64,000 nt of DNA from Allacma fusca. Taxonomy: Eukaryota > Arthropoda > Collembola > Symphypleona > Sminthuridae. The stretch covers positions 40,152,801 through 40,216,800 of the forward strand of contig OX359247.1 of assembly GCA_947179485.1 (NCBI GenBank), given 5' to 3'. The position numbers were made by a program, and so were the translations under genes. Below the pieces are notes generated by a model. It made no database searches, was not told where the DNA came from, and was given only the letters and a program-made list of their open reading frames with translations. Below, piece by piece: positions 26,233-39,050 of the stretch. Numbering within the stretch: position 1 is the first letter of the stretch; the number at the start of each line of letters is the position of its first letter.

Positions 26233-27004
26233 CTAGAGGGATTCCAGAAAAACAAGAAAGAATTTGTCAAGTTTTGCTCTTACTTTTGTCCCAAGTAACT
26301 ATGTACTTTCATCTTAAAATCCTACATTTTTAATTGTACAAAATTCTAAGCAAACATGAAAGTATGTGCATACGTTAACTCAATGCCATAACTGTTTTGG
26401 CAGAGCATGAGCATAAATAAACACAGCTTGTATCTGTATTAGCTTATGCAAGTATTGCTTCGTGGCTGTAGTATTTACTGAGTATTTACTACTTTAGTAT
26501 GCTGAGTAATTACTCCCAGTAAATTATTGCTAACATGACTTGAGAACTTATAAAGCGAAAAGAACTGTGTAAATTAAAATACTGTTGACACATTTTCAAA
26601 AACAAAATCATATAACAGCTCACTGTTCATTGAAGGCTGGATAGTATAAAAATATAAATAATAATGATATAAAATTAGGGAATGCTGATAAAGGTTGAAC
26701 AGTCCCTCATAAGCAACAGAGCAATAGTAGTGAATAAGTATGCCCTATTTTGAAGTTGGCCAAATAAACAAATAAAAACTCAAAACTGTTAACAAGACTA
26801 AATAATTAAACCAAGCAATAGTTGTTATCATACAATCAGATATGATTGTAATTAATAGCACAAAACCTACATCTTAGACTTGGCGTGCTGAATGAAAAGC
26901 TATAAATAATTTTTTGCAAAGTATCGGGAACAGACGTGCCAACAGAGATGATATATTTGAGAGGAAGAGTAATTGATTCGGATTGGACTTAAAGCCCTAC
27001 TTAC
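26233..27004 (-). other. intron between the Gly-rich exon and the terminal micro-exon
   Basis: 772 bp, GT..AG, phase 0, AT-rich. No conserved coding block or RNA gene seen. The first about 100 nt stay open in the upstream exon's frame to a stop near 26900, so intron retention would give a slightly longer, different C-terminus. Confidence 0.55.
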
Positions 27005-27185
27005 AGTCATATTGTGTTGGAGTCCGAGAGAACCGGCGGATCCGAGGCCCAAAGAGCCAGGTCCAGAGAGTCCGAGACTTCCCATGCCCATGCCAACCCC
27101 TGACATTCCCATCGGTGGCCCCGTAGGGACAAATCCACCTCCCATTGTTCCACTGTGATGGTGATGCATGCCGCCGTTGTGATAC
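27005..27185 (-). CDS. grn: GATA transcription factor, Gly/Met/Leu-rich exon
   Basis: Exon of 181 nt following a 620-bp intron. The first G completes the Met codon begun in the previous exon, then 60 codons run from YHNGGMHHHHSG to GLQHNMT. The segment is low complexity: four histidines, then repeated GM, GL and SLGL units with prolines. It has no known fold and probably acts as a flexible C-terminal region. The acceptor is GAATTTCCAG|G, and the donor is ATGACT|GTAAGT, phase 0. It is far more GC-rich than the DNA around it, which supports coding. If the donor is not used, the frame runs 34 more codons to a stop at about 26900. The exon is well supported by both junctions and phase; its function is inferred only from position. 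Confidence 0.9.
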
Positions 27186-27805
27186 CTGGAAATTCATTCA
27201 TAGATATTTCATTAATTGCAGACCTCCTCAGAGCTTCCCAGCATCCATCATCCTTTAGCATTTAAATCTCTGGCCTACAGCCAATATATAGCTTTTCAAT
27301 TCTCAAATCACCCATTTCCAAACATTTGTTTCAAAAATCAATCTCATTAGTATTCACAACCCTGACGTACAAATATAAGTACATACAAAAAATATACAGT
27401 AAAGTCCTCTCTGCTTACAAGATCACTTTCAGAATTTACAAAATGTTTTGTATAATGCATTCTTACAAAAACTCAAAGCTGGATATTTGCAAAATATTTC
27501 ACTTCTGAAAATAAAAGTTTAATTTGATTCGAAGATTATTACAGGACTATTTTGAACTTCAGAGTGAGTTGTTATTAGAAACTTTGCTTAAAAACGTTTA
27601 CTCTGTTGTGTGAGTGTGTGCGCTTGCGCTTTCATACATATCTATCTCACAAGATTACGTGTAAATAATTGAAAATATTTACTACAGTATTTACTGCTTA
27701 TATATATGGCCTGTGGAACCTTTTTAAATCTAACAACTATGTACAAACAGTGGATTCCAACAATTTGTTACATGATGGGTTTGGAAAGCACAAGTGTGAA
27801 CTTAC
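27186..27805 (-). other. short intron of the GATA gene
   Basis: 620 bp, GT..AG, phase 2, between the basic-tail exon and the Gly/Met/Leu-rich exon. AT-rich with no further coding or RNA signal. Confidence 0.85.
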
Positions 27806-27978
27806 ATGTAAGGAGACATAGCGGAAGCAGCCGGGTTAAAGGACGAGAAGGCAGTTTTGTCCAAGGGTTTCATAACATCGGGGATAGAGAGGCAGCCCTT
27901 TTTCTTCTTGGACTTGGACGACAACTTGCGGTTCCTGGTTTGGATCCCCTCCTTCTTCATTGTTAACGGCCGATTAAC
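27806..27978 (-). CDS. grn: GATA transcription factor, basic-tail exon
   Basis: Internal exon of 173 nt (57 codons plus 2 nt). It begins [18 protein letters not shown], the basic arm that directly follows the GATA C-finger and contacts the minor groove. A lysine-rich run, [10 protein letters not shown], follows and should serve as nuclear-localisation signal. The last part, from [13 protein letters not shown] to SAMSPY, is not a known domain. The acceptor is TTTTTCACAG|GTTAATCGG, and the donor is TACAT|GTAAGTTC. It joins the finger exon in phase 0 (KLHN|VNRPL) and the next exon in phase 2, rebuilding an ATG (Met) codon across the junction. The [14 protein letters not shown] wording is closer to insect grain than to vertebrate GATA2/3, which have RNRKMSSKSKK; this comparison is from memory. 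Confidence 0.95.
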
Positions 27979-28496
27979 CTGTGAAAAATAAAATTAATTG
28001 AAGAAATCAATTTGGAGCTCTTGCTACATGTCCCACGTCAGAGGATACCATTATTCTCCCCGTTACTCTTACGGTATTTCTCTTAATCATGCTATTTTAA
28101 ATTCAATTTCAGCGTTAACTACAATACCCCCCCTAAAAAACCCTGGGAATAATCTGTCAGATTTTGCACTATATTTATTAAATCATCCTTTGAATGACTG
28201 GAAGATAAAAAGCTTCTTGAGGATGTGTCCACAGCTTTAAACCCTGCATTTGGTTTAGAGCATTTACTTACTACTTCAAGTAGACTCATAATACCCCAAT
28301 ATGTAGGTATATTTTCTAGGGAGTAAAATGTAGTATCTGTCTGAAAGAGTGTATGCAATACAAAATGTTTAAGTGAAGTGAAGTGAGTCAAAGAGTCAAA
28401 AAGGATCCTCGAAATGAAATGTTGTGTAAAAGCCTATCATTATATTAATCGTTAAGGCAGGTGTAATTTTTCCCGGCCTCCTCTTCCTTTCTCTGA

Positions 28497-28523
28497 CTCT
28501 CTCTCTCTCTCCCTCTCTCTCTC
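28497..28523 (+). repeat. (CT)n microsatellite in the giant intron
   Basis: CT tract with one CC interruption, about 520 bp from the basic-tail exon acceptor. Confidence 0.95.
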
Positions 28524-29121
28524 AAAACGTACCTCATACTCATCCCTTGAATTAAGCCCGCATCCTCTCCAACAATAACATTTACTACTACTCATACACA
28601 CATAATAAAATAGCACCATTGAAGACAAGAGCTAATATTATGGTATGTATATGGAGCAGGAGGATTTGAGGAGGGATACAAAAAAGCAACTAACTGCATG
28701 TTCTTGAAATCTTCTTTTCAACAAGTACCTTTTAGCTTGTACTTACACCAGAGTCATACATTCATATGCACTTAACATATTTTACAAAAGTGTACATGCC
28801 CATTATACTCCTATACCAATTTATGGTATCCTCAATGGAGTCCCAGTAGTACAGCAAAGTGCATATGCATAAGTTGTTGCATACAGTAACATACTACTAG
28901 TACAATAATGGTCCCAGTAAAAAGAGGCTTGAACAACATCTGGAATCCCCGTCCGTCTGTCCATCCACTATTACCTCCACCAACAAAACAGGACTTGTCA
29001 AACAAAAAGCTAATTCTATTTTAAAATAATCGAGAATTTAAAGACTCACGTCGTGGGGCAAACCTCCTTCCGATTTCACAATTATTACAAATAAATCCTT
29101 GGATTCTTTTTCTCACTTTGA

Positions 29122-29161
29122 TCTCTCTCTCTCTCTCTCTCTCCCTCTCTCTCTCCCTCTT
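29122..29161 (+). repeat. (CT)n microsatellite
   Basis: 40 bp of CT with two CC interruptions. Confidence 0.97.
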
Positions 29162-29850
29162 TCTAGTAGTACACTTTCTTATTGAATCCAAACTTTGAAC
29201 TATTACAGGCCTGGAGCTGTAGGAGTGTATTCATTTTAAATCCTTTTTAGAACAAAAGGAAAAGGTGTTTATATAGCATATAAAAGAATCACTTCTAACA
29301 ACACTTGTGTATATGTTCTATATCTACCTATAGTTTGTTGTATGGAGTTGCACAATTCCATGAGATTTCAAGGTTCTAATAACTCATACATTGTAGACTG
29401 TTAACAGGTTTTTATTCCCTAATCCTTTATCCCATCCTGTCCTGTTGTAACAGCTATGTACAGTCCAAACCCCGACAAATCCTCACACATCATATCCCTC
29501 AGAATTCTGAGAGTGTCCATCCTTGAAATAGTAACAATTCTTGTGTGAATTTTCTAATTATTCATTAACTCCACATATAAGTACCAAGTACTAATAGCAC
29601 ACAACTACAATTGTCAAGAATTTTTCAACAGAAACATGCAAGCCCGTTCCAGGGAGCGGGAACCATTTCACTTCTATTCCCTCGCTTCTCATAGCGTCTT
29701 CCTCTTGAAAAACTTCCTCAACTTACAAGTTCCGTAGGGAAATTACTCTCAATAACAATAATTACTGTCAATAGGAAATTGTAGTTTGGAACTTGGGATT
29801 GGGAAAGGGTACACGGACCCCGTGTACATTTCCATTTTGCTGACGCGCGC

Positions 29851-29892
29851 GTGTGCCTGTGTGTGTGTATGTGCCTGTGTGTGTGTGTGTGT
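29851..29892 (+). repeat. (TG)n microsatellite
   Basis: TG tract with CC and TA interruptions, preceded by GCGCGC. Confidence 0.95.
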
Positions 29893-31581
29893 AAGCACAA
29901 AAATTATGAAACGCTACCTCAGAGGCTCCTTGATAAAATATAGGAATAGTAGTATCCGAGACTTAATTTAGTGTCAGATAGGATTCATGTAAATGCATAA
30001 ATACAGAGGTTTGTAGGAAGCATTGCTCCTTACTCTTGTAAATAGTTCCAAAAGGGGGAAAAAACTAAGCTGTAATGTTTAGATCCTCTCGCACACCTCT
30101 ATCGCACTCATCTCCTCCGGGTAGTTGTGTAAGAAGTGATACGGACGGGTAAAAAATGACCAAACGGAATCCTCCGCTGGTAAATGATTACGTAATTTAT
30201 GAACGCAGGGAGGCCTCGCTGGATAAACTGTATTTCATGCTGTTGCCAATGTGCCAAGGGGAAGTGGCTTTTGGTCCAGTCATTTAGTATAGGAGTTGTA
30301 TGTTCCAAAGTATTTAAATTGCTCGGGTCTCCTTCCACACAGACTCACACAATGCTATAATGCTATTAGGTCTATCAATAGGTACAGTACGTACACAAGT
30401 CTCACAATTAGCCTGAGAATGCACACAAGTTCCCTACAAGGCTGGGCATCATACTACAGCAATGCCGAGTGGAACTAATTCAATTTGAAATTGTATTGAG
30501 GACGTATCACAACAATTGCTAAAGGTGCTCCATCACTTCAGGATTAAGACAAATTCGTGTGAGAGTCCCTTTCCAATACACTCCACATAGCTCCGATACT
30601 GTAGATATGTACTGCAGATATGTCTAACAGGTCTCCTGGGATCCACGTGTGTAATCATAAGTGTTTAAGTATGTTTTCTATCGAGAAAGAATCTATCGGA
30701 AAGAGAAGGAGAGAATATTTGCCAGAGGAGAATTATATACTTGAGAAGTACATATCTACATATAAGCTACTGCCAGATAATAGCTTACTTAAGCCAGAGC
30801 CGGAATTTGAGAGGACTCCTATAAGATTTCCAAGAGAACCCCCAATTTCCTAAATTGATCCTTCCAAGCACTTTTCCCTAAATGAATATTCATAATGGCA
30901 CGAACGGATCATTTCAGAGAGTAAGGATTCTCAATCGTTCCTACATCACAGGTAGTTACATCCCAGTTTATAATTATTATTGTGGTGCTATAAGATATGT
31001 ATGTATGGTTGTCTCACTATGTTATCTATCGACAAAATTCGTGTAGAAAATGTACACGCGGAGGATTCGGAAGAGAGGACTTGAGAAGAGCGGATGATGT
31101 ACAAGAGGGATAAGTGTGGATATTAAGCCGTAGGTGGGTTGTAGGTATAATGGTGCGTGAAACACTCTGGACACGATCATATTTCATAAGGATATTTAAC
31201 TAAGTGGTAGACCAGATGGGTTCTTCCTATGTTCCTGTACTTATATCTAACCTACCAGGCAATATTGCTACCACTCAAGTCCCGCAGGTTAACTATGCAG
31301 TCCACTTATAGGGCAATTCTGGACTATACAGTCCCTATCTATACCTGCCTCAAAACTGTACCCAATATAAAGTCAATGCCAAAAGAATACGTGCAGATAG
31401 GACACTTTCCTGTAGATACCTATACATGCATCTGCGTATCCTGTCGTGTAGCATGTGAGATGATGCGCCTTGACTTACACCGACAAAACCAGAGTTTTTA
31501 CACATTTCACTCATATTTTCTCTCCATGGTCAATTTCTTGAGAGAGTCAAAACGAGCCTACAGGAATTATTAGAGTAGAAT

Positions 31582-31610
31582 CACACACACACACACACAC
31601 ACACACTCAC
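31582..31610 (+). repeat. (CA)n microsatellite
   Basis: About 28 bp of CA. Confidence 0.95.
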
Positions 31611-32277
31611 ATATCATCCCCAAGGTACATACATAGGGATTGGAGAGAATAGCATCTCTGAGCTTCTGCTTTCGAAGTTACCTTAGACGGAGCTTGTGAG
31701 GATCCGTCTTAGTCTGAGTTCTCGGGAACCTACCCTCCTACAATGTAGTGAGTGTCCCTTGCTTACATGGACTTTTACCAGCATAAATATTTCCAAGACA
31801 ATGGTATCCGCGTGCGTAACTCATGTGGAAAGACATAAGTCATAGTAAATATTGCTGTTTGGAAACAAGTGAACAATTTTTCAAAATGCTTGTAAAAAAT
31901 GCATAAAGCAGAGATAGAGTGTGTGTAAGGAGACACACTTGTGAACATTGTAGTTCCTTTGGCTGGACATGTCTGAGTAGAGTCAGAGAGTAAAAGCAGA
32001 TGAGGCAAAACCAGTACGGCCGCACAATAATGTACGTATATCTACATAAATTTTACTTTTACAGTGTATTTAGTGCCTATATGAGCATCAAGTGTAAAAG
32101 ATACAAACTACGGGCAGTTGTAGTGTGAGCATACAAGTGTAGTTTTACTATTCCTCCAACAACGGACAAGCACCTTCAGCTCTCAACCAGATGACTTATT
32201 ATTCTTCACACTGACGGACTCTGTACACATAGGATTACGCGCGAGGTATTTACAAGTTGAAATTACAGGTAACTACC

Positions 32278-32280
<3 letters not shown>

Positions 32281-32310
<30 letters not shown>
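32281..32310 (+). repeat. (GA)n microsatellite
   Basis: 30 bp of pure GA. Confidence 0.97.
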
Positions 32311-32314
<4 letters not shown>

Positions 32315-32847
32315 CCTACCAACAACTACAGTACAAGTGTGTAGTTAGTAGGCAACTGCAACAACTACTGCTCCTTCTCCATGCTTCTGCATGCCTTTTC
32401 TAGCCTCAAACCAGACACCCAAATCAGCCTCGGTTTTCACACATTGCCAACGGGGTCAATCATAAATTCTTCACATTACTTTATCCCTACTGGTTCTCCC
32501 TAGCGAGTCACTTCACCGAACTTCCCAATGAACCAACGATAGAAACAGCACTCCGGCATTCATAGAACGTGTCCACCTTAACTTCACAATAGGTTTTTAA
32601 TGCCCAAGCCCCAAACCCTATTTAAATGTGTGTGAGGAACCATTTATTTGAGAGCAGTAAATAACCACAAAAAAAAATCCATATTGAAACAACATCATCG
32701 TCCAGGAGATAGTCTCTCAGGAATGGATTGCCCATACAAAACACTTTATTATGAGCCACAGCTCATTTTAATAGCTTTTAAAATTGCTAATAAATTCTCA
32801 TCGGGAACATATCTGATATGCTAATCCCTCCGCAGATTCTAGTGCAC

Positions 32848-32866
32848 CTAATTGGATTCCAATTAG
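32848..32866. promoter_or_regulatory. palindromic homeodomain-type double site
   Basis: CTAATTGG-ATT-CCAATTAG: two 8-bp perfect inverted arms, each with a TAATT homeodomain core, 3 bp apart. A TAATCC (Otx-type) site lies at 32822-32827. It is in the giant intron of a developmental regulator, so an enhancer role is possible but unproven. Confidence 0.3.
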
Positions 32867-34421
32867 ATTCCTTTCCCAAAACTAATTCCGAACACCGTCT
32901 CGTCAATCTACTCGGAAGAGTCTTACTCACTCACTCACTCACTCAAACACAGTATATATTATATGTAATTATATATGTAAGTCACGGTAACCTGAGAATA
33001 TTGCAAGGCTTGGAGCTGTGTAACATTGCAATTTGCATACCAATAGATACCCACCAACTCAATCATAAGTGAATCATTCAATAGCAATCTGCTACACTTT
33101 AAAAATGTATTACTATAGATATATCCCACTCTATCTTTTGTACACAGAGGGATTTATAGTATTATATGTAGATATAATATTGTAGGATACATAGGATTTG
33201 TCCAATATTTTTCTTTTAGGTACAATTAATTACAAGTGTAGGATAACCAAGCCTAGAACAAAACCTATATAAAAGCTAAAGGATCGTTTAAAAGGATTAA
33301 AAAGCTATTCCATCCATGAATCACATTCTTATATGTAGATATTTACATTAGCGAGTATATTTATTGGATGGTCCACACCTACATATAAGAACAAGTCTCT
33401 GAATTTTGTGTTACATATTACAGAACCTTATATAGGATATATACCGGCATGGAGACGCATGCAGGTCCCCATTGTTGTGTAATTTAAATTCAGACAAGCG
33501 GGTCTAGCACATCAGGCAAATCTACCCAGACACTCTGTAGACAAATGTTATGGGGAAGTTTATAGTTATAAACAGTCCTTGTCGTATCATTCGATCAATC
33601 AAGAACCTCAAGCCATTTTTAATCGCTTATAAATCTTATCGAGGGAAACTGTTCTTGGAATGCTCAATTGTCTATAATGACTAATTACTTGAACTACAAC
33701 TTTTGTACATAGGCGCGAGGGGGTCGGATTCCAAAATCTCAGTGCTACTCTCCTTATACGCGTGATTTCTTCATAGGCAGTCGCAAAATTTTCTGCACAT
33801 TCCAATTCAAATTAGAAATCTCCGCTACAAATCGAATTACTACATACAACAGAGTTGTGTTCCAAATAGCTTCGCGTCACATCATGCTCCACTGCTGAGA
33901 GCCATGGAGTATCTACAATGGGAAGCTTTACGGAATTCTCTAATTTAAGGCCTTGGATGCTAATCTGAAATACTGTAATTGGAGTGACTATAGAGCTTTC
34001 AGACCTTGTTAATAGTACTGTTCTCTACTGGGACTACACAAATGCTCTGAGGAATTACTCTGATTTTGTCCTTAAGTAAGGTCGGCCCTATAGTACTTAT
34101 ATGAACCTGACATTTGAAAGCTTGGGCATTCCATTTGTTTTAGAATAGGAATTGGTTTTTGCATTGGGCACGAACTGGAGCAACGCACATTTAGTTTCAT
34201 TGTTGATGCTAAATTAAAACACATCCCTCCGTAGTAGTATTTGTAGTTTCATATAGATACTTTGTTTCTGCCAGGGAAAGATATAGTAATAGAGAAAGGG
34301 GGATTAAAAAAAAAGCAAGAAGCGTGTCCAAGGGACGGAAGATGTGAAAAAATCCACTCTCGCAGGTAATGAGCAATGAGCTCGTGAATGGAAAAGGGTG
34401 TTAATACCAATTTGTTGTGGG

Positions 34422-34438
34422 TAATTAAAAATGCAAAT
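34422..34438. promoter_or_regulatory. TAATTA plus octamer (ATGCAAAT) motif pair
   Basis: TAATTA at 34422-34427 is followed 3 bp later by an exact POU octamer ATGCAAAT at 34431-34438, in the giant intron. The surrounding 34380-34520 is complex sequence free of simple repeats. Candidate enhancer site. Confidence 0.3.
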
Positions 34439-36849
34439 TGCCTTGTAGGGGGCCAACTATTTACGTGTCAGTTCATGTAGAGCTCAGAGCCGTCTTGAAG
34501 ATTTTCATTATAAGTTTGGGGATCTATAGATACTTACATGCCATACTTTATATGACTACAGTGCCTATACGCATGATCAATGCTCAATAGATACATACAA
34601 GACACACACCATTGAACATTGAAGCACTACAGTGAAGTTACCCTCTTTTGAATACAAGACCTTCCAAAGTTACAATTAGCATTTAAAAAAATCCTGAAAA
34701 ACTATTATGCTCAAAGTGGTAATACTTACATATGTGGTCGTATAGGAAATATACTAGGAAGGAGAAATATATAATAATTAGATATATACTGTGTGTCCCC
34801 TATGTAGGCCTGTACCTCTGATGTGAGTGTACCTATACCCATAGAGTGAGCTGATATATCTACTACAATGGAAGAAGGCAGGAGTCTCAACTCTTGTGAG
34901 TTGACAAGAGCGTCTCGAGATTTTTGATTTTCGACAACTCCTAAATTCTTCCATTCATTCATTGGGATGGCTTTGACTTGAGACTCATTGTCTGGGCTTG
35001 TCCATCGCCAATGTAGCACGTGTTCAATCAAAAAATCTCTCTCACTCTCTCGCTCATCTAATAACTGTCCATCCCGTGACTCTCCATTCATTCATCAATC
35101 TCTTGGGAAGATGTACATGTGAATTCACACTCACACCGGCCCTATGGTTTTCTATAGACACGACTCTGAGAATTAAGTCTCGTACTTGTTCATCCTGTAC
35201 ATGCTGTCCTTCCTTTAGTATCGCTAATGAGCTTCCCACTTGTTCAAGAGTGGGCACTCGGCAGCATCTTCAACCCCACACTACACATAGGACAAGAGCT
35301 AATTCAAGTAATAAGAGAGGGAAGACGACAAAAAGTGTTTAGTCTTGTGCCTCATGTTCTCATCAGGGCGCATTTACATAAAACACTGCCATATAGTCAA
35401 GAGTGACAACATACGTTCATGTAATTACAGAATTTCCAGGTATCAAAATAGTATAGGATACATACATAATTACATCCATAGCACCCATGGTCTATATAAA
35501 TGCATTAGCTAAATAATAGCTCTCGTGCGACGTACAGGGAGGAACATGAAGTTAAAAAATTGCCGGAAATTATTGACTGCATTGAAATTCCCAATTGACA
35601 TTTAGGATGGATCCTCTCCCTAATTTGGCACTTGCTCCCAGCTAACTAATGGGGTAAAACATATCCCCACCGCAAGAATACGGAGCTAATTGGACACTCC
35701 ATATGTCCTCAGAGTTTTTGCATACCAAGCATTTCAGACCCTTTCCAACAGACAAGTCAACAGTCAACAGTCAACAACAACAACAACAACAGAAATCTGT
35801 CTAATAAAGTAACACTACTACTACCTAATAGCATATTTGAGTTCCTTGCATTACCGAAACCAGCTTTCTTTCTAGAATACGAAATGTGTATATGCCCAGG
35901 ATATAATTATAAAAATTATAGGTGGATATGCTACTCCCATATAATTATTATATACCCCCGTACAATTTGCATACACTCCAAGTAATTAACTATACACAGC
36001 CGACCATGTACATACGTAATCATACACAATCATCATGTACTTACTTTACACTCGAATTTCCCTATAGATATTTACTGCATATCCTAATAATAAGCTAAAT
36101 TCTACATACCTATACAGACACCCATGTATACTCACATTTGCATTTGCAGGGATCACAGGAGACCCATGTAACTAAATATGTACATATCTGTCTACGTCTA
36201 AAAGCGTTAGTTAACTATGCAAAAGAAATGCCCCAGGGAGAGGTAAGTACTATGCAATGCACATAACTCGGCAGATACTAAAGATAGCCGGGGACAGTCG
36301 CCGATTGACTTGAACTTCGCCACCTCCTACTGATAATCAGTTGTCATGCCTGATTAGGTGTACGAGTAGATAGATACTGGAAGACAATGACTTTTGCAAA
36401 GGAAACCTAACGGAACTAAAAGTATGTATGTAACTTAAATTCCTCAAGTAGTAAAAAAAAGGCTCGCTTCTTAAAAAAAAAAATTCTAGGTTATCAAATC
36501 CACAAAATATATTGAAGTATAGTTGTATAGTTACTGTGAATACTAAACCCATGCAGAATGGTACCCCTCATTATTGGTGAGTGGAGTCAATGTATATGAG
36601 CTTGTAGGAGTTGATACGGAAAGCTGTAGGAAATATGAAAAATTATTAATCACTTGAGAACAGACTTGAGTGCTTTCCACAAGGTGAGAAAGGGTACTTG
36701 CTCCCTTGTTTTCTGACTACGTTTCGAGTCAGAGGTATGTACTAATGCACATATCAACATATAGACATCTCTGTATAGATACAGTAAAACGAAAAGCACC
36801 CAAATGAAAAAATGGGATTATTACGGCCCTTTGCTTATGGAAGTAGGTA

Positions 36850-36850
36850 G

Positions 36851-36882
<32 letters not shown>

Positions 36883-36883
36883 A
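36850..36883 (+). repeat. (GA)n microsatellite
   Basis: 34 bp of GA with one GG interruption. Confidence 0.96.
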
Positions 36884-38049
36884 AATAAAAAAAAACATGT
36901 GAAAACAAGTTGATACGAAGTTGATGATGAGGTAGAGACTATGATGGTTGGTGCGAAGGTAGGAGATTGAGATTGAGCGGACAAGTATGTATGCCGTGTG
37001 ATCGGAGAGGGAAAAAGTGGTGCCAGAGTCATTAATCAGTGTCACATTAGTACGAGAATACATCTTGAGCATCCAGGGGGGTCTCCATTACCACCTGGAG
37101 TGATCTGGAATCAGAACACTGTCAATTTCGGATCATAGCCACCAAGAATCCACAACGAGTTTCAAGGTTTTCATTCACTTAAATAAATTATTATCACACG
37201 CATTTATGACCACCACATCATCATCATCAGTCCCAGCAGCTCATGTACTGTAGAGAGCTCCTTCTCAATAAAAACTCGGATGCTATTTACTCTCCATTCG
37301 TACCATTCCAATTTGTGTATGAATTATTGCCACACAGCCCATATCTATAACTTAGAGGAAAGGAGAAAGAAAGAAAAATTACACTGTTCTTCAATCAGCC
37401 AGCTCTCCCCAGCCTATCTCCATATAATTCATCGACAGTCAATCAAAAGCCTATTTTTCAAACCTACCAGGAAACCTTCCGTTGCACAAGTACAAACCCC
37501 AGCTAATTACCCATTAAATATTTCCCAATTGAATCATCAAGTAAAAAATCATCCCCACAAAAATACATCATGCATCCAACATCTATCTCATACACAGGTC
37601 CTACACAGTTCTAGACTGTTGCTTTTGATAGCTTTTTATGAGTCAAGTATACCTAGATATATGTACATATGTGTAGATTTAGATAGTATTCGTACCTCAA
37701 CCCACATTTCCCAGCCATTGGCAAGTGTGAATGCACACAGAAGTGATAAAAAATGAGGAAAAAAATCCTAATCGGTAATTTATTTCCGATCCATTTGAAA
37801 AACAAATTTAAAATAGTTTTAACTTGACACTGATGATGGTCGGTCGGGGAAGGACTCCTTGTCAGCTCCTGACGTTCCATCAGTCAGCAAGGCGGACCTC
37901 TGACACCTTCTCCCCTTCCCAAACTAATTTACTCAGCTCATCAACTACTTCAGTACGTATACTACCTTCCTCTTAATACTTAGCCCGTAATAATAACCTT
38001 CGCTATGAAGCCAGTTCTAATAATTAAGAAAAACTCCCTTCGTCAACTT

Positions 38050-38068
38050 CTCTCTCTCTCTCTCTCTC
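38050..38068 (+). repeat. (CT)n microsatellite
   Basis: Short pure CT tract. Confidence 0.93.
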
Positions 38069-39013
38069 CTGACTTTTCTTCGACCGACGAAAGAGACCCA
38101 ACCGAAAACACATCAGCTTGTGTACCAACTTCACCTCAACTCACTCAGCAGGATGTGGAATTGCGTTTGCCTTTCTTATTTACTTATGTACATAATGTAG
38201 TAATGTTGCGGACTTATGCACACTCACAATTAACTTGCTTTCCATGCAATTACTATAGTTCTGGTGCGTTTGGACCTAGGCCTAGTGTACATACATACAG
38301 TAATTATGTACATACGTCCATAAGTATCCATACCTGCGCACATGCTATTTTGTATGTATGTACATATGTATCTATCTAATTACATACATACTTATGTGTT
38401 ACTTCTTTCTTAGGTACAATTATGTAAATAAATGGTTCCATTTAAATCCAAGATTCTTTAAGTTTAATTAAATGGGGCCCCTACAATTATGCATGCATGA
38501 AGGGACAATGGATCAGAGCAGAAATCAATCGCAATATAATTTTTAAGGAGAATTTCATTGAGGAATGTAAGCCTATATCCTACTCTGAACTAGTTTCAAG
38601 ACTAATGATATAGATACAAATGGTCATTCAATAGGTAATGGTTCGCCCGTTGACTGTACCCATGTATGTAATTATATGTATCAAAGGTATGAAACCGCTG
38701 GGGAAAATCAATCTTGCCCACACTTGAGGAGCGTACAGGCTCATTGGAGGTATTCTGGGAGATGAGGCCATGAAGGAAGGGAAACAAGCAGGAGAGGAGT
38801 GAGAAAAAAAACAATATGCGGATTTAAATGAGAAAATGTCTAACTGTGAGACGGATTGATTTCTTACAACCAAACGAGCACGAGAGTTGTTGAAAGATCA
38901 AAAGGGAGAGAAAATGGTAGCGCCATGAGAGAGCTTGTATTAAAAAAAAAACATATGCAGAAAGGAGAAGTCAAAGTCAACTGGGGAGGGAAACGAGCTC
39001 TGAATGCTACAAC

Positions 39014-39016
<3 letters not shown>

Positions 39017-39048
<32 letters not shown>
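39017..39048 (+). repeat. (GA)n microsatellite
   Basis: 32 bp of pure GA; two more GA tracts follow at 39547-39564 and 39732-39752. Confidence 0.96.

Positions 39049-39050
<2 letters not shown>

Noticed and set aside
37280..37756. 158-codon plus-strand frame in the giant intron
   Set aside because: No domain, no splice context, and His/Ser/Asn-rich chance-like composition.
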